From the NCBI RefSeq assembly GCF_900157375.1, contig NZ_LT721901.1, positions 738,365 to 802,364 of the forward strand: DNA of 64,000 nucleotides. The letters are read 5' to 3'. Shown here piece by piece: positions 7,322 to 16,156 of this stretch. This DNA comes from Mycobacterium rhizamassiliense (lineage in GTDB: Bacteria > Actinomycetota > Actinomycetes > Mycobacteriales > Mycobacteriaceae). Both the position numbers and the translations under genes were made by a program. Positions within the stretch are counted from its first letter, which is position 1, and every line of letters begins with the position of its first letter. A model generated the notes under the pieces. That model was not told the DNA's origin. It searched no databases and saw only the letters and a list, made by a program, of their open reading frames with translations.

Positions 7322-9709
7322 ATGCGAGTTGACGGGCGCGACATCAGCGTCACCGGCAGCTTGCTGCAGCCCGTGACGCGGCGGACCAACGACATCCTGC
7401 GACTGCTGCTGGCCACGGCGTTCCTGGCGACCGTCATCACCAGCACCGTGATCACCCGCACCCGCTGGGTGGCGCTGGAAAAGTCCATCTCCGAGGTCGT
7501 CGGTGTGCTGACGCCGACGCAATCCGACGTGGTGTACCTGGTGTACGGCTTCGCCATCCTGGCGCTGCCGTTCATGATCCTGATCGGCCTGATCGCCGGC
7601 CGGCAGTGGAAAACGCTGGGCGCCTATGCCGCGGCCGGAATACTCGCGGTGTTGCCGCTGTCGATCAGCAGCAACCGCATCGCCGCATTCCGATGGCACT
7701 TCGATGTCACGGACCGGCTCAGCACGCTGCCGGCCCAATTCCTCGACGATCCGCGGTGGATCGCGATGCTGGCGGCGGTGCTGACGGTGTCCGGGCCGTG
7801 GCTGCCCGCGCGGTGGCGTCGCTGGTGGTGGGCCCTGCTGCTGGCGTTCGTGCCGATTCACCTGGCCATCAGCGCCATCGTCCCCGCCCGCTCGCTGGTG
7901 GGCCTGGCGGTGGGGTGGTTCGTCGGCGCGTTAGTGGTTCTGGTCGTCGGCACCCCCGCCCTCGAGGTCCCGCTGGAAGACGCGGTTCGGGCGATGGCCA
8001 GGCGCGGATTCGTCGTATCGCGGCTCACGGTCATCCGCCCCGCCGGGCCCGGGGCGCTGGTCCTTTCGACCGGCCCCGACGCTTCCGGCGCCGATGCGGG
8101 CCCCGGGCAGATCGAGCTGTACGGGCCGCATCAACGCAGTGGTGGTGCCCTGCGCGAGCTGTGGCGCAAGCTGCGGCTGCGCGACACCGAGACCGCGCCG
8201 CTGCAGGCCTCGATGCGCCGCGCGGTGGAGCACCGCGCACTGATGGCCATCGCCATCGGCGACGCGGGCGTCGCCAACACCGAGACGATCGCGTTCGCGG
8301 CGCTGGACCGCGGGTGGACGCTCTACGCGCACAAGCCCGTTCGCGGGACCCCGCTGGAGGAATGTGCGGCGACCACGCCGATCGCGAAGGTGTGGGAGGC
8401 GCTGCATACCCTGCACGGCGACCAGATCTCGCACGGCGACCTGCGTGGCAACGAGATCACCGTCGACGGCGACGAGGTGCTGTTCGGCGGGTTCGGCAGC
8501 GCCGAATACGGCGCCACCGGCGCGCAACTGCAGTCGGACATCGCGCAGCTCCTGGTGACGACGTCGGGGCTGTACGACGCGAAATCCGCGGTGAGCGCCG
8601 CGATCGACGCGTTCGGCAAGGACGTCATCCTGGCCGCGTCGCGGCGGCTCACGAAATCCGCTGTGCCCAAACGGATCCGGAAATCCGTCGCCGATCCGAG
8701 CGGGGTGATCTCCAATCTGCGCGCCGAGGTCAAGCGCCAAACGGGTGCCGATCAGATCAAGTCCGAACCCATCACCCGGTTCACCCGCGGCCAGCTGATT
8801 CAGCTGGTCCTGCTCGGCGCCCTGGTCTACGTCGCCTACCCCTTCATCAGCACGGTCCCGACGTTCTTCTCCGAGCTGCGGACCGCGAACTGGTGGTGGG
8901 CGCTGCTGGGCTTGACGATCTCGGCGTCGACCTACGTGGGCGCGGCCGCCGCGCTGTGGGCCTCCGCCGACGAGACGGTGAACTTCTGGAGGCTGTCAAT
9001 TGCCCAGGTGGCCAACACCTTTGCCGCGACCACCACACCAGCAGGCGTCGGCGGGCTGGCGCTGAGCACCCGGTACTTACAGAAGGGCGGCGGGTTGTCG
9101 GCGATGCGCGCCACCACCGCCGTGGCGCTGCAGCAATCCGTGCAGGTGATCATGCACCTCGCGCTGCTGATCTTGTTCAGCGCCGTCGCGGGCGTGTCGA
9201 TGAACCTGTCGCATTTCGTTCCGGACGCCACGGTGCTCTATCTGATCGCCGGTGTGGCGCTGGGCATCGTCGGCACCTTTCTGTTCGTGCCCACGCTGCG
9301 GCGCTGGCTGGCAACGGATCTGCGCCCGAAGATCAAGGAGCTGGCCGGCGACCTGCTCGAGGTTGCCCGCGAGCCCAAGCGCCTCGGCTTGATCATACTC
9401 GGCTGCACGGGGACGACTCTCGGTGCGGCGCTGGCACTTTGGGCCAGCATCGAGGCGTTCGGCGGTGGCGCCACATTCGTCACCTGCACGGTGGTGACGA
9501 TGGTCGGCGGCACGCTCGCCTCGGCCGCGCCGACACCCGGTGGCGTCGGGGCCGTGGAAGCGGCGCTCATCGGTGGGCTCGCGGCCTTCGGCGTGCCCGC
9601 GGCCATCGGCGTGCCGTCGGTGCTGCTGTACCGTGTGCTCACCTGCTGGCTGCCCGTGTTCGTCGGCTGGCCGGTGATGCGGTGGCTCACCGAGAACGAG
9701 ATGGTCTGA
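7322..9709 (+). CDS. membrane protein with kinase-like and LPG-synthase/flippase-like domains (Rv0585c-like)
   Basis: 795 residues, the length I recall for M. tuberculosis Rv0585c. The N-terminal ~200 residues hold about six membrane segments. A soluble middle part (about 210-470) resembles a degenerate protein-kinase fold: HGDLRGN near residue 379 is a catalytic-loop relic (HxDLxxxN) and LFGGFGSAEYG replaces DFG. The C-terminal third (about 500-790) is a multi-span domain of the lysylphosphatidylglycerol synthetase/UPF0104 type, with FAATTTPAGVGG and APTPGGVGAVEAAL as its two conserved repeats. It faces the GH92 mannosidase gene, as in M. tuberculosis. A role in lipid or polyprenyl-sugar transfer across the membrane is inference. 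Confidence 0.82.
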   Translation: MRVDGRDISVTGSLLQPVTRRTNDILRLLLATAFLATVITSTVITRTRWVALEKSISEVVGVLTPTQSDVVYLVYGFAILALPFMILIGLIAGRQWKTLGAYAAAGILAVLPLSISSNRIAAFRWHFDVTDRLSTLPAQFLDDPRWIAMLAAVLTVSGPWLPARWRRWWWALLLAFVPIHLAISAIVPARSLVGLAVGWFVGALVVLVVGTPALEVPLEDAVRAMARRGFVVSRLTVIRPAGPGALVLSTGPDASGADAGPGQIELYGPHQRSGGALRELWRKLRLRDTETAPLQASMRRAVEHRALMAIAIGDAGVANTETIAFAALDRGWTLYAHKPVRGTPLEECAATTPIAKVWEALHTLHGDQISHGDLRGNEITVDGDEVLFGGFGSAEYGATGAQLQSDIAQLLVTTSGLYDAKSAVSAAIDAFGKDVILAASRRLTKSAVPKRIRKSVADPSGVISNLRAEVKRQTGADQIKSEPITRFTRGQLIQLVLLGALVYVAYPFISTVPTFFSELRTANWWWALLGLTISASTYVGAAAALWASADETVNFWRLSIAQVANTFAATTTPAGVGGLALSTRYLQKGGGLSAMRATTAVALQQSVQVIMHLALLILFSAVAGVSMNLSHFVPDATVLYLIAGVALGIVGTFLFVPTLRRWLATDLRPKIKELAGDLLEVAREPKRLGLIILGCTGTTLGAALALWASIEAFGGGATFVTCTVVTMVGGTLASAAPTPGGVGAVEAALIGGLAAFGVPAAIGVPSVLLYRVLTCWLPVFVGWPVMRWLTENEMV

Positions 9710-9717
9710 CCGGGCGG

Positions 9718-12351
9718 TCAGGAATCGCCGGAGCTATCCCCCACGCTCACAAGGATTGTCGACTTTCGGGCGCTCTCGCCGACCGTGGTGGTCAGGTAGG
9801 CCAGGTAGTAGCCCGCGGGAACCGAGGGCGCCACGGCGATCACGACCGGGATGGCAGCCGCTCCGTCGCTGCCGAACTGGCCGGACACCGGCGCCACGGT
9901 GATCCCGGGGTCGTCGGACGTGCCGGTGACGGTGTAGCCGCCGGCGCCATCGATCATCCGTTGCGCGTCGACGGTGACCGCGGTGCTGCCCGGCGCGGCC
10001 GAAACGACCGGGTCCGCGATGTTCACGGTCACCGCGGAACTGCGCGCCCCGAACGACGGCGGCGCGTCGGATTCAGCGGTGCCCCAATCCTTGTCGGGGT
10101 AGGCGGCGAGCGAAAACGTGAGGTCGGCGCCGTTCCGGATGATCGACTCCGGCAGCCACGTGCGGCCGGTGGCCTGGCCGTCGATGCGCAGGCCGCTGAT
10201 ATACCGCAGCGGCTGCGGGCCCGACGCGCCCGGCGCGAACATCCGGATGGATTTGCCTGCGGGAAGGGTGATTACGACGCGATCGAAGATCGGTGTGCTC
10301 AGCGCCAGCACCGGCACTCCCGGGGTCGTCGGGTACAGGCCCAGAGCCGCCCACACGTACCAGCTGCCCATCGCGCCGAGGTCGTCGTTGCCGGGCGCGC
10401 CGTCGGGCGTGGGACCGAACAGCCCGCGCACCCGGTCGACGGTGTGCTGCGCCTTCCACGGCTGGCCGACATAGTTGTACAGCCAGGGCACCGCGAAGTC
10501 CGGCTCGTTGCCGGCCCACAGGTAGGGCTCGTCGGGACCCACGTTGAGCTGCTTGGTGAACTCGTCCAGCCGCGCGGCCACCGCCTGGCGACCCCCCAGG
10601 GCCGTCACCAGCCCGGCGACGTTCTGCGGCACCCACCAGACGTACTGCTCGGCGTTGCCCTCGTCGTATCCGTTCTGCCCGAAGCCCGGCGACCGGAAGA
10701 AACCCGGCCCGTCCCTGAACAATCCGTACGGGCTGCGCGGCGAGATGTACCCCGTGGTCGGATTGAAGAGGTTCTGCCAGTATTGGGCACGATTCTGGAA
10801 TTCGGCGGCCGTCGCCGTATCGCCGAGCGCATCGGCGAATCGCGAAATGGCGAAGTCGTCGACGGACCATTCCAGTGTGATCGAGGCATCGGCGGTGCCG
10901 AATTCCGGCGTGTTCGGGGCATAGCCCAGGCGCTGGTACGTCGCGATGCCCGGCCGCTCCACGTAGCCGTCCAGCCCCAGGCCGCCCTTCGTCGCCCCCT
11001 CAACCATGTAGTGCAGCGCCTTCTTGACATCGAAATCTGTTGCCCCATAGGTGTAAAGGTTGACGATCAGCGGTACCACGCTATCGCCGCTCATCTCACT
11101 GGTCGCGACATTGGCGAGCGCCCAGCGCGGCAGCGCGCCGCTCTGCTCGGCGTCATTCACCAGCGATTGGGCCATATCGCTGGCACGCTCCGGGAAAAGC
11201 AGCGCCTGCAGGGGGGCCAGACATCGATAGATATCCCAGTCGGAGAAATTCGCGTACTGTGTATGGCCCTGGGGCACTTGATGAATGACGTTGTCGAATC
11301 CGATGTACCGCCCGTCCACGTCGTTGAATGTGTTGGGGTGCAACAACGATCGATACAGGGAGGTATAGAACGTCGTGATGTCCCCGGCGTTTCTCCCGGC
11401 CACCGAGATGCGGGCAAGCGCGGCTTTCCATTCCGAGCGCGCGGCGCCGCGGACGTCTTGGAAGCTCGCCCCGCCCTCGGCCGCCAGGTTCGCCCGCGCG
11501 GCGTCGATGCTGACGTAGGACAGCGCCGTGCGCACCTCGATCGTCGACCCCGCGGGGAACTGCAGATACCCGCCGCTGGACGGCGAAGCCGCGCCGCGCA
11601 CACCGGGATACACGGCGTAGCCGTCCCAGGTGCCGAACGCGGAGAACGGCTGGCTGAATTTCATCGCGAAGTACACCGTGTAGGTGTTCTTCTTGTCGCA
11701 AAAGCTGCCGCTGCCCGCCCACCCGGTGATGGTGGTGTTGTCCTCGCCGATCTGCAGGGCCGCGCGGGAGTTGCCCGCCAGCGACGCGCCGGAGCGGACA
11801 TGGAACATGGCCGGGCGACCGTTGTGCGGATAGCTGAACCGGCCGACGCCCGTGCGGGTGGTGGCGGTCAGCTCGGACGTCACTCCGGTGTCGGGGAACC
11901 GCGCCGCGTAGTAGCCCGGGACGCCGTGCTCCGTGTCGTCGTGGGCGATGCGCTCCCAGGCGTTCCACGGCTCCGCGCCGACTGGGCGGGTCGTCGGCAG
12001 CATCGAGATGTCGCCGAAGGCGGCGCAGCCCACCGAGGCGTGGGTCATGCTGAACCCGGTCGAGCGTGGGTTGCCGTAGCTATAGCCGGCGTAGTTGCCC
12101 ACGGTGTCCGGCGAATATTGCACCATCCCGAATGGCACGGTGGCGCCGGGGAAGCCGTTGATCTCCCCCACCGTCTCGCCGCCGGTGCCGGTACCAATCA
12201 GGGTGTTGACGTAGGCCGCCGGATCGGCGACGAAGCGGGGCACGCCGTCGTACGCGGCGGGCGGCACCGCGGCAAGGACCGTCAGGAGGACCGCCGCCAC
12301 CACCACCACCGCGATGAGAACCTTGCGTGACCGCACAGGATGATTCAACAC
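9718..12351 (-). CDS. exported alpha-1,2-mannosidase, GH92 family (Rv0584-like)
   Basis: 877 residues, matching my memory of Rv0584. An N-terminal signal peptide ([21 protein letters not shown]) is followed by the GH92 catalytic region; [21 protein letters not shown] near residue 655 is the family signature, and SFCDKKN and SDWDIYR are further conserved blocks. GH92 enzymes are calcium-dependent, inverting exo-mannosidases. The last ~130 residues form an Ig-like extension ([18 protein letters not shown]). A likely substrate is the mannosyl capping or branching of cell-envelope lipoglycans or the capsule (inference). It converges with the membrane protein gene 8 bp away. Confidence 0.9.
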   Translation of the reverse strand: MLNHPVRSRKVLIAVVVVAAVLLTVLAAVPPAAYDGVPRFVADPAAYVNTLIGTGTGGETVGEINGFPGATVPFGMVQYSPDTVGNYAGYSYGNPRSTGFSMTHASVGCAAFGDISMLPTTRPVGAEPWNAWERIAHDDTEHGVPGYYAARFPDTGVTSELTATTRTGVGRFSYPHNGRPAMFHVRSGASLAGNSRAALQIGEDNTTITGWAGSGSFCDKKNTYTVYFAMKFSQPFSAFGTWDGYAVYPGVRGAASPSSGGYLQFPAGSTIEVRTALSYVSIDAARANLAAEGGASFQDVRGAARSEWKAALARISVAGRNAGDITTFYTSLYRSLLHPNTFNDVDGRYIGFDNVIHQVPQGHTQYANFSDWDIYRCLAPLQALLFPERASDMAQSLVNDAEQSGALPRWALANVATSEMSGDSVVPLIVNLYTYGATDFDVKKALHYMVEGATKGGLGLDGYVERPGIATYQRLGYAPNTPEFGTADASITLEWSVDDFAISRFADALGDTATAAEFQNRAQYWQNLFNPTTGYISPRSPYGLFRDGPGFFRSPGFGQNGYDEGNAEQYVWWVPQNVAGLVTALGGRQAVAARLDEFTKQLNVGPDEPYLWAGNEPDFAVPWLYNYVGQPWKAQHTVDRVRGLFGPTPDGAPGNDDLGAMGSWYVWAALGLYPTTPGVPVLALSTPIFDRVVITLPAGKSIRMFAPGASGPQPLRYISGLRIDGQATGRTWLPESIIRNGADLTFSLAAYPDKDWGTAESDAPPSFGARSSAVTVNIADPVVSAAPGSTAVTVDAQRMIDGAGGYTVTGTSDDPGITVAPVSGQFGSDGAAAIPVVIAVAPSVPAGYYLAYLTTTVGESARKSTILVSVGDSSGDS

Positions 12352-12395
12352 CGAACGCCCGCGCGGACATGCCCGATTGGTCGTACGGTGGTCGC

Positions 12396-12881
12396 ATGGC
12401 AGAACAGTCGTACGCGGTCGACGCCGGGCATCCGCCGTCAGCCCTGCTCAAGATGATCAACCCGATACTGGGCTTCTTGCTGCGCACCCCGCTCGCCGGC
12501 CCGTCCCGCAAGCAGTTGATGGTATTGAGTTTCACCGGCCGAAAGACGGGGCGCCAGTTCACAATTCCGGTGAGCGCCCACGTCATCGACAACGACCTCT
12601 ACGCTTTGACAGGCGCGGTATGGAAGCAGAACTTTCGCGGCGGCGCCCCCGCCAAAGTCGTCTTCGACGGCAAGGAAACGCCGATGCGCGGCGAGCTGAT
12701 CAGCGACCGCGCCACCGTCTCGGATCTATACCTGAGGTGTGCGACGTCCTACGGCCTGCGGCGCGCACAGGTGTTGATCGGACTGAAATTCCGCGATCAG
12801 CGCATCCCGACGCTCGACGAGTTCGCCGAGGCCGTCGACCGCATGCATTTGGGTGCCGTCCGGTTCACCCCGGCCCAGTAG
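12396..12881 (+). CDS. deazaflavin (F420)-dependent nitroreductase family protein
   Basis: 161 residues from the ATG at 12396 ([11 protein letters not shown]). A longer start at 12327 would run into the divergent mannosidase gene and adds no conserved sequence. The core [19 protein letters not shown] near residues 40-60 is the phosphate-binding segment of the split-barrel Ddn/FDOR family, which uses F420 or a flavin to reduce quinones, nitro compounds or lipids. No membrane anchor is seen. Divergent from the mannosidase, convergent with the PAS-ANTAR gene at 12883. Substrate unknown. Confidence 0.82.
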   Translation: MAEQSYAVDAGHPPSALLKMINPILGFLLRTPLAGPSRKQLMVLSFTGRKTGRQFTIPVSAHVIDNDLYALTGAVWKQNFRGGAPAKVVFDGKETPMRGELISDRATVSDLYLRCATSYGLRRAQVLIGLKFRDQRIPTLDEFAEAVDRMHLGAVRFTPAQ

Positions 12882-12882
12882 G

Positions 12883-13557
12883 TCAGGCGCCGGGCGCCCG
12901 CTCGTGCACGCTGAGCAGCAGCGCGTCAAACGACGAGCGGGACACGATGCTCTCCCGGCTGAGTTCCGAGAAGTCCTTGGCGATCTGTTCGGCGACGACG
13001 GCCAGCTTCATGTTGTGCACCTGCGACAGCGACTTGAGCAGCCGGAACGCGGCGTCCTCGTCGATGCCGTAGACCAGCATCAGCATGCCCTTGGTTTGGT
13101 CGATCACGCCGCGGCGCTCGGCGATCTCGTTGACCCGCGCGGTAATCGCGTCCTCGGAATCGCGGGCTCGTAGTGGTGTGATGTCGACGTAGAAGCCGTG
13201 GGTGCCGATAACCTCGCCGCGGTCGTCGCACAGTTGATCGCCCACCACGACGACGTGCCGAACGGCGCCCCGGGTGTCGACGATGCGGTGTCGCGTGCTG
13301 AACGCGCGGCGGCGATTGAGGATGTCGTTGATGTTCGCGGTCACGTGGTCGCGATCGTCGGGATGCTTGTGCGCAATCACCAATTCGGTGGTCGGCGCCA
13401 CCGTGCCCGGCGTGTAGCCGTGCATGCGCTGCACCTGGTCGGACCATTCCCAACGCTGGTCTTCGAAGTAGAACCGAAACCAGCCCACGGACTGTGGCGC
13501 GCCGCCGGCCAGGGCCTGCTCGACCGCGACGGACTGCCCGTCTAGTTCCCAGGCCAC
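12883..13557 (-). CDS. PAS and ANTAR domain RNA-binding regulator
   Basis: 224 residues from the GTG at 13557 (VAWELDGQSV); a longer reading to 13632 overlaps the upstream gene by ~90 bp and gains nothing conserved. A PAS fold covers about residues 25-135 (QRMHGYTPG, VIAHKHPDDRD, GTHGFYVDIT). The C-terminal ANTAR domain (about 140-200: AERRGVIDQTKGMLMLVYG, AFRLLKSLSQ) is of the kind that binds dual-hairpin RNA and prevents transcription termination. It lacks a receiver domain, so the input is probably whatever PAS senses. It overlaps the zinc-finger gene upstream by 16 bp, suggesting one operon. Confidence 0.85.
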   Translation of the reverse strand: MAWELDGQSVAVEQALAGGAPQSVGWFRFYFEDQRWEWSDQVQRMHGYTPGTVAPTTELVIAHKHPDDRDHVTANINDILNRRRAFSTRHRIVDTRGAVRHVVVVGDQLCDDRGEVIGTHGFYVDITPLRARDSEDAITARVNEIAERRGVIDQTKGMLMLVYGIDEDAAFRLLKSLSQVHNMKLAVVAEQIAKDFSELSRESIVSRSSFDALLLSVHERAPGA

Positions 13558-13886
13558 GGCACCCCCCGGGTAACGGCTACCTCGTGCTGGCGCGCTGCAC
13601 GCTCCTGCAGGCGTTCTTGGGACATCTGGCACAGCGCATGGGCGCGATCAATTTGCTCCCGGGAGTGCCGCATGGAGCTGGCCGCGGCCCGCAGCGAACT
13701 GCTCACCTCTACCTGAGTCTGAGCCGTTGCCGGGACCGGTCGCGACCGCTCGCGCAGCACGGCGATGCGGCGGGCGGTTCGGGCGCGGTGTGCCTTCTGC
13801 CGGCACGCCGAGGAGCAGTAGACCGCGTCGGTGCGCCCGAAGAAACCGGCGTGGCAGACGGCGCACGAGGAAGCCCCCATAGCCAT
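13542..13886 (-). CDS. small zinc-finger-like protein
   Basis: 114 residues. The N-terminus holds CAVCHAGFFGRTDAVYCSSAC (residues 8-28), a four-Cys zinc-knuckle arrangement followed by a basic helix RQKAHRARTARRI. The rest is a charged probable coiled coil. This is the layout of small actinobacterial putative nucleic-acid-binding proteins. It overlaps the PAS-ANTAR gene by 16 bp and lies directly downstream of a strong inverted repeat (13902-13931) after galK. A partner role to the ANTAR regulator is inference from overlap. Confidence 0.65.
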   Translation of the reverse strand: MAMGASSCAVCHAGFFGRTDAVYCSSACRQKAHRARTARRIAVLRERSRPVPATAQTQVEVSSSLRAAASSMRHSREQIDRAHALCQMSQERLQERAARQHEVAVTRGVPWPGN

Positions 13887-13891
13887 TACGT

Positions 13892-13931
13892 TACAGCTGT
13901 ACAGGCGTTACGCCGAAGAGGGTAACGCCTG
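13892..13931 (-). terminator. 10-bp inverted repeat and adjacent palindrome after galK
   Basis: On the plus strand CAGGCGTTAC at 13902-13911 is matched perfectly by GTAACGCCTG at 13922-13931 with a 10-nt loop. It starts about 10 bp after the galK stop and ends before the zinc-finger gene. Next to it TACAGCTGTA (13892-13901) is a perfect palindrome. There is no T-run. It may be a mycobacterial-style galK terminator, or an operator for the zinc-finger/ANTAR unit whose promoter must lie here. Confidence 0.5.
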
Positions 13932-13940
13932 GGAGTTCGC

Positions 13941-15032
13941 TCAGGTGGCGGGCCCGGCGCCCGCGGCCGCGTGGGTACGGGTGACCACCGGCCGCTCGAA
14001 TCCGGCGTCGGACGCCGCGGTTCGCACCGCCTCGCCCACCGGGTCGGCCCGGTCGGCGGGCACCAGCGCGATGACGCAGCCCCCGAACCCGCCGCCGGTC
14101 ATCCGCGCGCCGAGCGCACCCGCGCCCACGGCGGCGTCGGCGAGCAGGTCGATGTGGCCGGTGGTGATCTCGAAGTCGCCGCGCATGGACGCATGCGACT
14201 CGGTCATGATCCGGCCGGCCGCGGTGAAATCGGACTCGTGCAGCGCCGCGACGAAGTCGAGCACGCGACGGTTCTCGGTCAGCACGTGCCGCGCCCGGCG
14301 GGTGTCGACCGGATCTTTGACACCGTCCAGCACCCACGGTCCGCGATCCTGGAGTTCGCGCAGCGACGTCGCTCCCAGCTCGGCGGACGCCCGCTCGCAC
14401 GACGCGCGCCGGGCGGCATACTCGCCGCCGGCGTGGCGATGCCGCGCCCGCGAGTCGATCAACAGCAGCGCGACGCCGCGCGCATCCGGGTCGAAGGCCA
14501 CCGGTTCGACGCTGACGTCGCGGAAGTCGATCAGCAGCGCTGTCGACGGCTGTCCGCACAGTGCGGACAGCTGATCGAGCAAACCCGTTGGCGCGCCGAC
14601 ATATTCGTTCTCGGCGCGCTGGGCCAGCCGCGCCTGCTCTGTGGCGTCGATGCGGGTCCCCGCGGCCGACGTGATCGCGCCTAGCGCCGCGCATTCCAGC
14701 GCGGCCGACGACGACAGGCCCGATCCCATTTCCACGTCGCTGGTGATCGACATCGCGCCGCCGGGCACCGGATATCCGGCCTGCTTCAGCGCCCACATCA
14801 CGCCGGCCACATAGGCGGCCCAGTCGGATACCTCGCCCGGCGTGGTGGAAAGCGGGATGGCGACCGCGGTTTCCGCGCGATCGCTGCTCACGGTGATCGC
14901 GTCGGTGTCATCGGGAACGAAAGTCACTACCGTGCGCTGCGGGAGCGCGATCGGCAGCGCGAACCCGAGGTTGTAGTCGGTGTGCTCGCCGATCAGGTTG
15001 ATCCGTCCCGGCGCGGCGTAGCGGACTGTCAC
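13941..15032 (-). CDS. galK: galactokinase
   Basis: 363 residues, normal for bacterial GalK. Phosphorylates galactose to galactose-1-phosphate in the Leloir pathway. The N-terminal signature [19 protein letters not shown] is the galactokinase motif; [14 protein letters not shown] near residue 105 is the GHMP-kinase ATP loop; [12 protein letters not shown] near residue 312 is the third GHMP motif. It starts with GTG overlapping the galT stop (GTGA), so galT-galK is an operon with galT first. Confidence 0.95.
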   Translation of the reverse strand: MTVRYAAPGRINLIGEHTDYNLGFALPIALPQRTVVTFVPDDTDAITVSSDRAETAVAIPLSTTPGEVSDWAAYVAGVMWALKQAGYPVPGGAMSITSDVEMGSGLSSSAALECAALGAITSAAGTRIDATEQARLAQRAENEYVGAPTGLLDQLSALCGQPSTALLIDFRDVSVEPVAFDPDARGVALLLIDSRARHRHAGGEYAARRASCERASAELGATSLRELQDRGPWVLDGVKDPVDTRRARHVLTENRRVLDFVAALHESDFTAAGRIMTESHASMRGDFEITTGHIDLLADAAVGAGALGARMTGGGFGGCVIALVPADRADPVGEAVRTAASDAGFERPVVTRTHAAAGAGPAT

Positions 15033-16123
15033 GCGAGTGCGGCCAGCCGCTGGGCGACGCTTTCGGGCGTGACGTCGCTGATGAAGGCGTCCATCGCCGA
15101 TTCCGAGGCCGCCAGGTACTTGAGCTTGGTGGCGCCGCGCCGGATCGACATCAGCTCGACGTGGAAGTAGCCCTCGGCCTGCGCCTCGGTGTCGGCGAAC
15201 TGATGCAGCGCCGAAATGTAGGGCAGCGGGCCCGAATACATCCGATCGAACCGGCCCAACACGTCGAGGTAGAGCCGCGCGAACGCATCCAGCTCGTCGT
15301 CGTCGAGCTCAATGAGGTTGCGCACGAACCTGTTCGGATAGATGTGCACCTCGACCGGCCAGCGCGCCGCGAACGGCACGAACGCCGTGAACAGCTCGTT
15401 GCGCGCGACGATGCGACTTCCGTCGTCGATCTCGCGCGCGAGCAGCATCGCAAAGAGATTGTCGCCGTAGTGGATTCGGTGTTCGCGCGCCTGGCCCAGC
15501 ATCGCGGCGGTGCGCGGCGTCAGGTAGGGATAGCCGTAGATCTGGCCGTGCGGATGGGCCAGCGTCACGCCGATCTCTTCGCCCCGGTTTTCAAAGCAGA
15601 AGACCTGCTCGACGCCCGGCACGCCCATCAGGTCGGCGGTGCGGTGCCGCCATGCCTCGACCACCAGCCGGGCGTGCGCCGGTCGCAACTCCGCGAACGA
15701 CCCGGTGTGGTCGCTGGAAAAGCAGATCACCTCGGTGCGGCCATGCCCGGGCGCGGACACGAAGCCGTCCCCGTCCGGCACGACCGCCGGCCGGCCGGCA
15801 CCGGCGAGGCTGGGGAATCGGTTCTCGAACACGACGACGTCGTAATCCGGTGCCGGCACCTCGCTGGTCAGCCCGGTCGGTCCCGGACACAGTGGGCACT
15901 GGTCGGTGGGCGGCTTGTAGGTGCGGTCCTGGCGGCGCGCGGCGACGATCACCCACTGCCCGGTCGACCGGTCAAACCGCAGCTCCGACTGGTCGGGGTC
16001 GCGCTCCGGCAGCGGCCTGCGGTCGGCGACCGGCGCGGGATCGTGCCCCGGCAACGCGAAGAACAGCAGGTCACGGCCATCGGCCAGCTTCGCCCGGGTC
16101 GGCGCTGTCACGATGTCGAACAC
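15029..16123 (-). CDS. galT: galactose-1-phosphate uridylyltransferase, intact
   Basis: 364 residues. Transfers UMP between UDP-glucose and galactose-1-phosphate. CPLCPG near residue 76 is part of the metal site and [14 protein letters not shown] near residue 190 contains the HPH catalytic motif whose second His is uridylylated. The gene is one uninterrupted frame; in M. tuberculosis H37Rv the locus is annotated in two pieces (galTa, galTb) as I recall. It starts with GTG ([12 protein letters not shown]) and diverges from the FUSC gene with a 33-bp gap. Confidence 0.94.
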   Translation of the reverse strand: MFDIVTAPTRAKLADGRDLLFFALPGHDPAPVADRRPLPERDPDQSELRFDRSTGQWVIVAARRQDRTYKPPTDQCPLCPGPTGLTSEVPAPDYDVVVFENRFPSLAGAGRPAVVPDGDGFVSAPGHGRTEVICFSSDHTGSFAELRPAHARLVVEAWRHRTADLMGVPGVEQVFCFENRGEEIGVTLAHPHGQIYGYPYLTPRTAAMLGQAREHRIHYGDNLFAMLLAREIDDGSRIVARNELFTAFVPFAARWPVEVHIYPNRFVRNLIELDDDELDAFARLYLDVLGRFDRMYSGPLPYISALHQFADTEAQAEGYFHVELMSIRRGATKLKYLAASESAMDAFISDVTPESVAQRLAALA

Positions 16124-16156
16124 TAGCTTGGCCCGCGCTCGGCAGTTCGGGTAACC

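Noticed and set aside
7606..12330. A 1574-codon open frame on the plus strand.
   Set aside because: It runs over the membrane protein gene in a wrong frame and antisense to the mannosidase; the translation is Arg/Ala/Gly-rich without domains, as high-GC shadow frames are.
12327..12395. Upstream start for the deazaflavin reductase.
   Set aside because: It would overlap the start of the divergent mannosidase gene and adds 23 residues without family similarity.
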